From positions 1 through 64,000 of the forward strand of contig JBFWUF010000001.1 in assembly GCA_050247435.1 (NCBI GenBank): a DNA stretch of 64,000 bases. Reading direction: 5' to 3'. A program made the position numbers and the translations under genes. Source of the stretch: JAJVID01 sp050247435 (lineage in GTDB: Bacteria; Acidobacteriota; Blastocatellia; RBC074). This document shows, in pieces, positions 25,244 through 34,900 of the stretch (positions are counted from its first letter, which is position 1; the number at the start of each line of letters is the position of its first letter). Under the pieces are notes generated by a model. That model ran no database searches and had not been told where the DNA came from. It worked only from the letters and a program-made list of their open reading frames with translations.

Positions 25244-27076
25244 ATGAACTCATCAACAACCACACGAGACAACATTCGCAACATCGCCATCATCGCGCAC
25301 GTTGACCACGGCAAGACCACGTTGGTTGACGCGATGCTGAAACAATCGGGCCTCTTCCGCGCCAACGAACGCGTCGTCGAACGCGTCATGGATTCGATGG
25401 ATTTGGAACGTGAACGCGGCATCACGATCATGGCCAAAAACACTTCAGTGCGTTACCGCGACTTCAAGATCAACATTCTCGACACGCCAGGTCACTCCGA
25501 TTTCGGAGGAGAGGTCGAACGCGTGCTGACGATGGTTGACGGCGTGCTATTGCTGGTTGACGCCTCGGAAGGGCCGCTGCCGCAAACGCGCTACGTTTTG
25601 TCGAAAGCGCTCGAACTGAAACTCAAGCCCATCGTCGTCATCAACAAGATTGACCGCCAGGACGCGCGCGCGCTGGAAGTGGTCAATGAAGTTTACGATC
25701 TGTTCATTGACCTCGACGCGGACGACGAACAGATCGAATTCCCGATTTTGTACGCCATCTCGCGCGACGGCGTAGCCAAACACGAACTCGATCACGAAAG
25801 CCAGGATTTGCAGCCGCTCTTTGAAGAGATCGTCCGAACGATCCCGCCGCCGCAGGGCGTCGAAGACGCGCCGCTACAGATGCTGGTCGCCAACCTCGAT
25901 TACAACGAATATGTGGGCCGTCTGGCCATTGGCCGTATCTTCAACGGAGCAGTCACTGTCGGTGATCAGATCGCGGTTGTCGGTGTTGACGGTCAGTTGC
26001 AGAAGACCAAAATCACGCAGCTTTACGCGTTCGAGGGATTGAAGCAGACGCCCATCGAACAAGCGTCGGCTGGCGAAATCATCGCGCTCGCGGGCATCGA
26101 AGGAATCAACATCGGCGACACCGTGACTTCGGCGACGGAGCCGCGCCCGCTCCCGCGCATCAGGGTTGATGAGCCAACGATCTCGATGATCTTCGGCGTC
26201 AACACTTCACCGTTTGCGGGCAAAGAAGGGAAGTTCGTCACCTCGCGCCAGATTCGCGGCAGGCTCGACAAGGAATTGCTCGGCAACGTGGCGATCCGCG
26301 TTGAAGACACCGACTCGGCGGACAGCTTCAAAGTCTCTGGCCGGGGCGAACTGCAACTGGCGATCCTGATCGAGCAGATGCGGCGCGAAGGTTTTGAATT
26401 GAACGTCGCGCGCCCGCAGGTCGTCACGCGCAAAATTGACGGCGAGACGCACGAGCCAATCGAACTGGCGGTGATTGACGTGCCCGACCAGTTCATCGGC
26501 GTGGTGACCGAAGCGATGGGCCGGCGCAAAGGCGCGATGGCCAAGATGATAAATCACGGACACGGGCGCGTGCGGATGGAATTTGAAATTCCCTCGCGCG
26601 GCCTGATCGGATTTCGCAACGAATTCCTGACCGAAACCAAAGGCACGGGCTTGCTCAACACGCTGTTCTTGCGCTGGGGCAAATGGCAGGGCGAGTTGGA
26701 AGGCCGCGGCTCAGGCAGTTTGGTCGCCGACCGTCCGGGCGATGCTACAGGCTACTCGATTTATAACCTGCAGGAGCGGGGCGAGATTTTCGTCAAACCG
26801 CAAACGGCCGTTTACGAAGGCATGATCGTCGGCGAAAACTCCCGCGCCGTTGATCTGGACGTGAACATCGTCCGCGAAAAGAAATTGACCAACATGCGCG
26901 CCTCGACCGCCGACGAAGCGTTGCGCCTGGTGCCTGTGCGCGATCTGACGCTGGAACAGGCGATTGAATACATCGCCGACGACGAACTGGTCGAAGTCAC
27001 GCCGCAATCAATCAGGATGCGTAAGAAGACGCTCGCCGGCAATATGAGGCCGAAGGCGAAGAAGGCGGCGGAATAG
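25244..27076 (+). CDS. typA: GTP-binding translation factor TypA/BipA
   Basis: A 610-residue ribosome-associated GTPase. G1 AHVDHGKTTL, switch I with RGITI, G3 DTPGHSDF and G4 NKIDR are intact, followed by the EF-G-like domains and the BipA-specific C-terminal domain (FETKGTGLLN-like region and SIRMRKKTL). It supports ribosome assembly and growth under stress. I start at the ATG at 25244, which matches the usual N-terminus RNIAIIAHVDHGK. Confidence 0.95.
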   Translation: MNSSTTTRDNIRNIAIIAHVDHGKTTLVDAMLKQSGLFRANERVVERVMDSMDLERERGITIMAKNTSVRYRDFKINILDTPGHSDFGGEVERVLTMVDGVLLLVDASEGPLPQTRYVLSKALELKLKPIVVINKIDRQDARALEVVNEVYDLFIDLDADDEQIEFPILYAISRDGVAKHELDHESQDLQPLFEEIVRTIPPPQGVEDAPLQMLVANLDYNEYVGRLAIGRIFNGAVTVGDQIAVVGVDGQLQKTKITQLYAFEGLKQTPIEQASAGEIIALAGIEGINIGDTVTSATEPRPLPRIRVDEPTISMIFGVNTSPFAGKEGKFVTSRQIRGRLDKELLGNVAIRVEDTDSADSFKVSGRGELQLAILIEQMRREGFELNVARPQVVTRKIDGETHEPIELAVIDVPDQFIGVVTEAMGRRKGAMAKMINHGHGRVRMEFEIPSRGLIGFRNEFLTETKGTGLLNTLFLRWGKWQGELEGRGSGSLVADRPGDATGYSIYNLQERGEIFVKPQTAVYEGMIVGENSRAVDLDVNIVREKKLTNMRASTADEALRLVPVRDLTLEQAIEYIADDELVEVTPQSIRMRKKTLAGNMRPKAKKAAE

Positions 27077-27114
27077 CTCCACGTTTGAGAGTTCAGTCAA
27101 GGATCAAGCATTAC

Positions 27115-27180
27115 CAACCACGGGGATCACGGGGAAGCAGAGAAAATACTCTCGGTCTTTCTGAGTGATCTCCGTGGTTA
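27115..27180. repeat. Short inverted-repeat element downstream of typA
   Basis: Arms AACCACGGGGATCA (27116-27129) and TGATCTCCGTGGTT (27166-27179) pair across about 36 bp. The CCACGGAGATCAC theme is typical of dispersed intergenic repeats. It may also terminate typA transcription. Confidence 0.6.
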
Positions 27181-27335
27181 ATTTCACTTGGGATGTGTTT
27201 CAACCGGCAAGAGCGTGGCCGAACGTGGGCGCGAGAGAGTCGCGCAAATGCTGTAACCCAACGCGGCGGCGATCCGTAATCAGACCTGAGATAAAGATTT
27301 CCATCTATTCCAATCGTCAATCAGGAGGAAAAGTA

Positions 27336-29042
27336 ATGATGCTTTCTCGTCGTATGACAAGAATGTTCGTGTTGGTTGTCACGCTCTGCCTGACGCTCAG
27401 CGCCGTTCCAGCGCAGAACCGCAAAGCCGGCAGTGCAAAGATTCATCCTGAAGACCTGCAAAAATGGTTGGCCTATCTGTCTTCGGATGAACTCGAAGGA
27501 CGCGCCACGTTCTCGGAAGGTCTGGGGCTGGCCGCGGCTTATCTGGCTGAGCAACTGCGCTCGTGGGGCGTCAAACCCGGCGGCGACAACGGCTCGTACT
27601 TCCAGCGGGTGCGTGTGCTCGGCGTCAAGAGCGCGAATCGTTCTACGCTCGCGGTTGAAGTGAACGGCCAGACACGCGTGTTCAAAGACGGCGAGGGCAT
27701 CACCTTTCCAAAAAACGTCGGCGGCAAACGCAGCTTCACCGTGGATCAGGTCGAATTCCTCGGTTACGGCCTCGACGCGCCGCTGGCCAATCACAACGAT
27801 TACGCGGGCAAGGACGTGAAGGGTAAGGCCGTGGTCTACCTGGGCGGCAGTGGGCCAAAGGGACTAGGGCCGCAATTCCGCCGCGCGCTCGGCGGGCGCG
27901 CCCGCTACGCCACCGATCAACGACAAGCCGTCGCGAGCATCGGCGTTACTGGAGGCGGATTCGGTCGAAGGCCCGGCGGCGGCGGCGCAGCCAGTGGTCG
28001 CGCTGGAATCGCGCAGCCGGATTTCACCACTGTCCAGCGATTGGATCATGCGATTCCGCCGAATGTGACGGCGCAGGATGATTTCTTTGAATTTCTTTTC
28101 AGCAACGCCGAAGTCAAATACGCCGAGTTGAAAGATAAATCCGCGAAGCAGGAGCCGCTGCCTTCGTTTGCGCTCAAAGGCGTCAAGTTCACCTTCAATC
28201 TCGACGCTGATTACCAGATCGTGCGAACGCAACTGACGCGCAACGTTGTCGGCGTAATCGAGGGAACTGATCCAAAACTGAAAGACACTTACGTGACTTT
28301 CAGCGCGCATTACGATCACGTCGGCTACGCCGAAGGCGAAGTCGCGCAAACGCCGAATGGGCCGCAGCGCCAGAGCGCGGTCGGGCGCGTCAAACAGGGC
28401 GCGGTCGAAGACCGCATCTGGAACGGCGCGGACGACGATGGATCGGGCACGGCCACGCTGCTCGGCATTGCGAAAGCGTTCGCCACGGGGCCGAAACCGA
28501 AACGCTCGTTGATGTTCCTCTGGTTCGCGGGCGAAGAGCGCGGCTTGTGGGGATCGCGTTTTCACGCCGATTATCCGACAGCGCCGATCTCCAACATCGT
28601 CGCCAACCTCAATATGGACATGGTCGGGCGCAATCGCGATGACAAGGCCGAAGAAGCGAACTCGGTCTATCTGGTCGGCTCAGACCGCATCAGCACCGAA
28701 CTGCACAACATCACGGTTGACGCCAACACGAGTCTGGCCAAGCCGCTCAAGCTCGATTTCGAGATGAACGATCCAACCGATCTGGAGCAGGTTTACTATC
28801 GCAGCGATCATTACAGCTACGCGGCCAAAGGCATCCCGATTGTCTTCTACACGACTGGACTGCATCCCGATTATCACGTCAACACCGACAGCGTCGAGAA
28901 GATCAACTTCGAGAAGATGGCGCGCATCGGGCAGTTGGTATACGAGACCGGGCGCCGCGTGGCCAATCTCGATCACGCGCCAGAGCGCGATAATCGCGGG
29001 CCGCGCGTCGGCAAAGGCCGCGGCGGGAAGATAGTCGAGTAG
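27336..29042 (+). CDS. Exported M28 family zinc peptidase
   Basis: A 568-residue protein with a signal peptide (MMLSRRMTRMFVLVVTLCLT, cleavage after VPAQ). The M28 catalytic domain shows the metal-binding His in SAHYDHVGY, bridging Asp in GADDDGSGTA, catalytic Glu pair in GEERGLWGS, and a later Asp and His in NLNMDMVGR and HPDYHVNTDS. A protease-associated-like insert lies before the catalytic part. It should act as an aminopeptidase in the periplasm or outside. AGGAGG precedes the ATG. It is followed after 54 bp by an S9 peptidase on the same strand, likely one operon for peptide degradation. Confidence 0.93.
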   Translation: MMLSRRMTRMFVLVVTLCLTLSAVPAQNRKAGSAKIHPEDLQKWLAYLSSDELEGRATFSEGLGLAAAYLAEQLRSWGVKPGGDNGSYFQRVRVLGVKSANRSTLAVEVNGQTRVFKDGEGITFPKNVGGKRSFTVDQVEFLGYGLDAPLANHNDYAGKDVKGKAVVYLGGSGPKGLGPQFRRALGGRARYATDQRQAVASIGVTGGGFGRRPGGGGAASGRAGIAQPDFTTVQRLDHAIPPNVTAQDDFFEFLFSNAEVKYAELKDKSAKQEPLPSFALKGVKFTFNLDADYQIVRTQLTRNVVGVIEGTDPKLKDTYVTFSAHYDHVGYAEGEVAQTPNGPQRQSAVGRVKQGAVEDRIWNGADDDGSGTATLLGIAKAFATGPKPKRSLMFLWFAGEERGLWGSRFHADYPTAPISNIVANLNMDMVGRNRDDKAEEANSVYLVGSDRISTELHNITVDANTSLAKPLKLDFEMNDPTDLEQVYYRSDHYSYAAKGIPIVFYTTGLHPDYHVNTDSVEKINFEKMARIGQLVYETGRRVANLDHAPERDNRGPRVGKGRGGKIVE

Positions 29043-29096
29043 CTGAATCAGATCAGAAAGTCGCAAATCAAATTTTTCAGTATGGAGACACAGAAC

Positions 29097-31229
29097 ATGA
29101 AATACAGGATTGCGGACGTTCCGCGCCGAAGCCTGATTGCCGCGATGGCGGCCATTCTCGGCCTCAGCGGCCTCGCGCCAGCGACGACCAGCGCGCAGGA
29201 TAGGCTGAAGACGATGCCCGGTTATGAGCAGTACCAGAAGATGAACCGGGAGATTCAAGGCTCGGTCAAAATGGGCGCGCTCGCGGTCGTCTGGAAAGAC
29301 GGCGGTCAGGCTTTCGAGTACCGCAAAGACGGCAAGGCTTACCGCTACACCATCGCCACTCGAACGACGGCGGAAGTAGCGCCGACGGAAGCGAACAACA
29401 CGCCTCAGCCGGGCGCGTTCGGAGGCCGTCGGCAAGCGGGCGGGCCTGAACGCGGGCGGCAATTCAATTCGGCCAATTCGCCGGACGGCAAGCTGAAAGC
29501 TTTTTACCGTGACCGCAATCTGTGGCTGAGCAACGCCGATGGCGGCGGCGAGACAGCCATCACGACGGATGGCAGCGAGAAGACGCGAATCAAGTACGGT
29601 TCGGCGAGTTGGGTCTACGGCGAGGAGTTGCGCCAGACCAGCGCGATGTGGTGGTCGCCGAACGGCAAGAAGGTCGCTTTCTATCGCTTCGATGAAAGTC
29701 CTGTTCCTGATTTCTTCCTGCAACTCGATCAAACCAAACTGCAAAGCAAGATGGACATCGAGGCTTACCCGAAGGCGGGCGTGGCCAATCCAATCGCCGA
29801 CCTGTTCGTCTACGATCTCGACACGAAGAAGAAAACTCAGGTTGATGTTCGCGACGGGAAGCCGTTCGAGAATTCAGTTGTCGGCCATTACGTCTATCGT
29901 ATCTCGTGGTCGCCTGACGGCAGCGAATTGCTCTGCAACCGAACCAACCGCCGGCAGAACATCATGGAATTCACCGCTTGCAACCCCGAAACCGGCAAAT
30001 GCCGCGTGATCGTGCGCGAGGAGTGGTTGCCGAGTTGGACGGACAATTCACCAGCGATGCAGTTCCTGAAAGACGGCAAGAGATTCATCTGGACTTCGGA
30101 ACGCACGGGTTGGCGTAACTTTTATCTCTATGATTTGAGCGGCAAGCTGCTTGCGCCGCTGACGAAACATCAATTCGAGGTCGCCAACATCGTGCGCGTG
30201 GATGAAGAAGCCGGGGCGCTTTATTACCTGGCGCGCAGCGGCGATAACCACATGAAATTGCAATTGCACAGCGTCGGCTTGGACGGCAAGGGCGACAAAC
30301 GTCTCACCGATCCAGCGTTCAATCACGGGGTGAATGTCGCGCCGGACGGCAAACATTTCATTGACGTGGCTCAGACGCACGATTCGCCGCCCGTCACGCG
30401 ATTGGTTGACGCTGACGGCAAGGTGGTTGAAGAGTTGGCGAAGAGCGATGCGGCGAAATTCAATCAACTCGGATTGAAGCGCGTTGAGTTGATCAAATAC
30501 AAAGCTGCGGACGGCGTCACTGACTTGCACGGGCTGCTGCACTTCCCATCCAATTTCGATCCGAACAAAAAATATCCGCTGCTGGTCAGCGTTTATGGCG
30601 GCCCGGCCACCAACGGCGCGCGGGAAAACTTCACGCTGCCGAATGCGCTCACTGAATACGGCTTTCTGGTGGCCTCGCTCGATTCGCGCAGCGCCGCCGG
30701 GCGCGGCAAACGATTCCTCGACGCTATCTACATGAAACTCGGCACGGTTGAAATTGACGATCAGGCGGCGGGCGTGAAATCGCTTTGGAGCCGCGCCTAC
30801 GTTGACCGAAACCACGTCGGCATCTACGGCACGTCTTATGGCGGTTACGCTTCGGCGTTGGCTCTGCTGCGGCATCCCGAGGTTTTTCAGGCCGCGTCGG
30901 CTTCTTCCGCCGTGACCTCCTGGCATCACTACGACACCATCTACACCGAGCGGTATATGTGGATTCCGCAGGAGAACAAAGACGGTTACGAAGCGGGAAA
31001 CGCGATGAATTACGCCGGCAAGCTGCGAGGCCGTTTGATGATCTATTACGGCACGGCGGACAACAACGTGCATCCGAACAACTCGATGCAGTTGATTCAG
31101 GCGTTGCAGAAAGCCGGAAAGAGCTTCGACGTGCAGGTCGGCCCTGATCGCGGACACTCCGGCATCAGCCAGGATCGGATGATGGAGTTTTTCATCGAGA
31201 ATCTGGCGCTGAACGGAATGAAGCCGTAA
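29097..31229 (+). CDS. Exported S9 (DPP IV-like) peptidase
   Basis: A 710-residue exported serine peptidase. The signal peptide (SLIAAMAAILGLSGLAPATT) is followed by a DPP-IV-type beta-propeller domain and an alpha/beta-hydrolase domain with nucleophile Ser in GIYGTSYGGYASAL, Asp in GTADNNVHPN and His in DRGHSG. It removes N-terminal dipeptides, usually Xaa-Pro. I start at 29097 with GGAG nine bases upstream; an ATG at 29082 overlaps that site. It pairs functionally with the M28 peptidase just upstream. Confidence 0.93.
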   Translation: MKYRIADVPRRSLIAAMAAILGLSGLAPATTSAQDRLKTMPGYEQYQKMNREIQGSVKMGALAVVWKDGGQAFEYRKDGKAYRYTIATRTTAEVAPTEANNTPQPGAFGGRRQAGGPERGRQFNSANSPDGKLKAFYRDRNLWLSNADGGGETAITTDGSEKTRIKYGSASWVYGEELRQTSAMWWSPNGKKVAFYRFDESPVPDFFLQLDQTKLQSKMDIEAYPKAGVANPIADLFVYDLDTKKKTQVDVRDGKPFENSVVGHYVYRISWSPDGSELLCNRTNRRQNIMEFTACNPETGKCRVIVREEWLPSWTDNSPAMQFLKDGKRFIWTSERTGWRNFYLYDLSGKLLAPLTKHQFEVANIVRVDEEAGALYYLARSGDNHMKLQLHSVGLDGKGDKRLTDPAFNHGVNVAPDGKHFIDVAQTHDSPPVTRLVDADGKVVEELAKSDAAKFNQLGLKRVELIKYKAADGVTDLHGLLHFPSNFDPNKKYPLLVSVYGGPATNGARENFTLPNALTEYGFLVASLDSRSAAGRGKRFLDAIYMKLGTVEIDDQAAGVKSLWSRAYVDRNHVGIYGTSYGGYASALALLRHPEVFQAASASSAVTSWHHYDTIYTERYMWIPQENKDGYEAGNAMNYAGKLRGRLMIYYGTADNNVHPNNSMQLIQALQKAGKSFDVQVGPDRGHSGISQDRMMEFFIENLALNGMKP

Positions 31230-31443
31230 CGCGATGTGAAACGACGCCTCTCTTCTGTCGCGTCGTAAGCAAGCCCGGATTGTGGAGCCTTCGCAATTCG
31301 GACTCGCTTACGGCGCATTTTCAAGGATGCGAAAAGCTTGGTTCTTTCAGCAACGCTCGCATCGTTTGAGAAACTGATCTCCTCTGCCATCCAAATCCAT
31401 TTATCTCTTACAGCGTTTTCGGAATAGATGTACAGCGTGTGAA

Positions 31444-31536
31444 GCGCGGAGCGTTGGGAGTGCGGCTCGTCCTCGCCGTTTTGATTACCCAATCCTAAAC
31501 GCGGCGTGTACTCGCCGCACTCCATACGCTCCGCGC
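31444..31536. repeat. Inverted-repeat element in long intergenic region
   Basis: Arms 31444-31466 and 31514-31536 match at 21 of 23 positions (GCGCGGAGCG, GAGTGCGGC). Its layout resembles the other small inverted-repeat elements in the window but its sequence differs. It lies in the 700-bp non-coding region between the S9 peptidase and the giant exported protein. Confidence 0.7.
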
Positions 31537-31847
31537 TGGTGAATATGCATGGCGAAACCGCTGTAGGCGCCTGGCTTGCCCACCGTCTCGTCAAAATGCC
31601 GCGCCTCAGCAGCGCCATTGAGATTTGATCCGACCCAATACCGAGTTCACTTACACGGCATCGCTCCTGCCGGCCACTCAGGGGCGTTGATGGCGGAAAA
31701 ATTTCTTTCCAGGGTGATACGAGTCGCTGATGGATGTCGCTCTATAGGATGAGCGCATCGAGTTTTCCCGCCGATCCGCGCCGGCGTGTGGGGCGCTGGC
31801 GCGTGACCAACCTGCGGTGCAAAGCGCGGTGTCTGGCTCAATACCCT

Positions 31848-31885
31848 ATCCGCGTAGCTCCCAGGAACGGGTCAGCCACGCGGAT
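31848..31885 (+). promoter_or_regulatory. Leader stem-loop before the giant exported protein
   Basis: ATCCGCGT (31848-31855) pairs perfectly with ACGCGGAT (31878-31885) around 22 nt. CCC and GGG outside extend the stem past a bulged T. It lies 43 bp before the ATG at 31928. Further inverted repeats precede it (GGCGGAAAA with TTTTCCCGCC around 31690-31775). The region looks like a structured leader, but it does not match a riboswitch I know. Confidence 0.45.
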
Positions 31886-31927
31886 GGGAAAAGTCGGCTC
31901 CACTCACGTTTAAGGAGAAATGATTTT

Positions 31928-34900
31928 ATGTTCAAAGACACCTCCGTTATCTCGTCCTCCCACCTTTCCCGTAAAATTTTTCTGCTTGCGCTGGTTTGCC
32001 TCGCCGCCCTGTTCGCGATTCCGAACCGCGCCGCGTTGGCCTCGCTCACTGGCGATACGGTCAACGTGCAGTTCTTAACCGGGCCGGTGAAACAGGTCAC
32101 GGTCGGGGCTGGCGTCGAGTTGCCGAACGCAGGCCCGACGCTTGGCGCCGTAGGCAATTCGCCGCGCTGGAATATTGACCTGGACAGTTCAACGATTCGT
32201 ATTGATTTCATTGACCAGGTCGCCACTTACGGCCTCGGCGCGTTCTTCCTTTTCAGCGATCTCGACCCGAAGATCGGCGCCTGCCCCGGAACCGTAGTCG
32301 GCGTCACCGTTGTCACCAACAAGCCCGTGGCGCAATTCGACGTGGCGGGGGCCATGACTTTCACGGCCAATTCGGTTCGCGTCCAGATAGCTCCCAGCGC
32401 TGGCAACGTCAATTGGTCGCCGGGCGAATTCATTGAACTGCGATTGACTTACCGCGCCGCGCCGGGCTGCAACCCGTGCGTGACGCCGCCTGCAGGGCTG
32501 AAACTCTGGCTGCCGTTCGACGAGACTTCGGGCGCGGTAGCCAACGACATCGCGGGTTTCAACAACATCGGCCTCCACGGCCCGACTCCGGCTCGCCCAA
32601 CTCCGGCGGCGGGCGTGGTGGCGGGCGCTCTCTCGTTCGACGGCCAGGACGATTACGTCGAAGTGGCCAACGCGACGGACATAGACATGCTCGGCAATTG
32701 CGTTCTCGACATAGCCGATTCGTTCACGATTGACGCCTGGATCAGGACTTCGAGCGCCGCGAACCTGCAAACCATCCTCGACAAACGCGCGCAGCCCATC
32801 GGCCAATCCGCGCCGGCTGGCTATCATCTTTACCTCTCCAACGGGCGAGTCGGGTTCCAGATGGGAGATGGCTCCACGTTTTCCAACTTCACCGCGCCAA
32901 GCGCGCCGGTCAACGACGGGCAGCCGCACTTCATCGCCGTGGTGGTCAAGCGTTGCCGCCCCGCCTTCGGCAACATCTACGTGGACGGCCAACTCGTTCA
33001 CACCTTCGCGCCGATCATCAGCAATCTGAGCAACAATGCGAACCTGCTCATCGGCAAACGTCACCCGGCCTTCAGCGCCAACTACTTCAACGGCGTGATT
33101 GACGAGCTGGAGATTTTCAAAAACGCGCTCTCCGCCGCCGACCTCAACGCCATTTTCGCGGCAGGCAGCGCGGGCAAATGCAAGAACAACTGCGAGCCGA
33201 ATGCTTGCGACACGTTCGGTTTCAACCCGCCGGTTTATTACACCGGCGGAAACAATCTGGTCTCCATCGCGCTCGGCAATTTCACCACCGGCGATGTGGA
33301 AGACGATCTGGTGGCGGTCAATCGCAACGACAACTCGATCTCGGTCTTCGCCGCCGATCCGAACGGCAACGGCAGTTTCAACACTACGCCCATCACGACC
33401 ACGAATGTTGGCGCGACGCCCAACGCGGTCACAACCGGCGATTTCAACAAAGACGGCAAGCTCGACCTGGCTGTGGCGCTGGCCAGCGGCGGTAACAATG
33501 TCGCCGTGCTGCTCGGCAATGGCAACGCGACGTTTCAAGCGCCGCTCGCGGTCGCGGCTGGCGGTACGCCGCAATCGCTCGTCGCGTTCGATTATGACAA
33601 CGACGGCGCCCTCGACCTAGCCGTGGCCAACAATGTCGGCGTGCGATTGCTGAAGGGCGATGGCTTGGGTGGCTTCGCTTCAGGCGCGCTGCTTACCACG
33701 CTCACATCTCCCTACTTCGTGGCCGCCGCCGACTTCAACAACGACGGCGCGCTCGACCTTGCAGTGACCCACATCAACGCCGCCAGCGTCTCTGTCTTCA
33801 CGGCCAACGGCAGCGGCGGGTTCAACGCCAAACAGGATTTCGCCATCGGCACGGGTTCGTTCAATCTGACCATCGGCGATTTCAATCTGGACGGGAACAA
33901 AGACATCGCCGCCGCCAACTCGCTGGCGAACGCGGCTGCCGCGGTTTCCGTGCTGCTCGGCAATGGCAACGGCACGTTCGGCGCGAAGACCGATTTCGCG
34001 GCGGGCGCATCGCCGCAGGGCATCGCCACCGGAGATTTGGACGGCGACGGTAATCCCGACCTGATCACGACAAACGGCAATGCCGGGCAACTCGTGATTC
34101 TGACGGGCAACGGCGCAGGCTCGTTCGGCGCGGGCGTGCCGGTCGCGCTGACCGGAACGTCAACGCGAATTCTGGTCGCGGATGTCAATCACGACGGCAG
34201 GCTCGACCTCCTCGCCACTGTGCCCGGAGCTAGCCAGGCCGCCGTGCTCATCAACAACTGCACGGCCAGCGCTCCGGTCATCACCATCACTCCAACCGCG
34301 CTCAGCGACGGAGTGATCGGCCAATCGTTCACGCAAGTCTTCACGGCGAGCGGCGGGACAGCGCCGTATACCTTCATGCTGCTAAGCGGTTCATTGCCGA
34401 ATGGCGTGACGCTGCAACCCGACGGCACGCTGACCGGCGTGCCGTCGGAAATCGGCGCGTTCACATTCACCATCAAGGCGACCGACAAGAACGGCTGCAT
34501 GGGAACAATCACGATCCGCTGGCAGATCAAATGCCCGCAGATCACAATCGCGCCCGCGACCGTTCACGACGGGACGGCTGGCGTGAGCTATGCGCCGATT
34601 GAACAACTGACGGCTAGTGGCGGCATGGCGCCTTACACCTTCGCTGTGACGTCCGGGTTGCTGCCCACCGGGATGCAACTGACGAGCGATGGCAAGCTGC
34701 AAGGCACGCCGACGCAGACCGGCCCGTTCTCGTTCACAGTCACCGTGACCGACAAGTTCGGCTGCAAGGGCGTGCGCGTTTACTCGTTCACGATCAACTG
34801 TCCGACCATCACCATCAACCCGCAAAACGCGACGCTGCCCGGCGCGACGCAGGGCGTGGAGTACAATCCGTCGCAACCGCCAACCCAGACGTTCACGGCC

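Noticed and set aside
32189..33574. 461-residue minus-strand frame opposite the giant exported protein
   Set aside because: The plus strand carries LamG and FG-GAP repeats. The minus frame is a shadow of those repeats.
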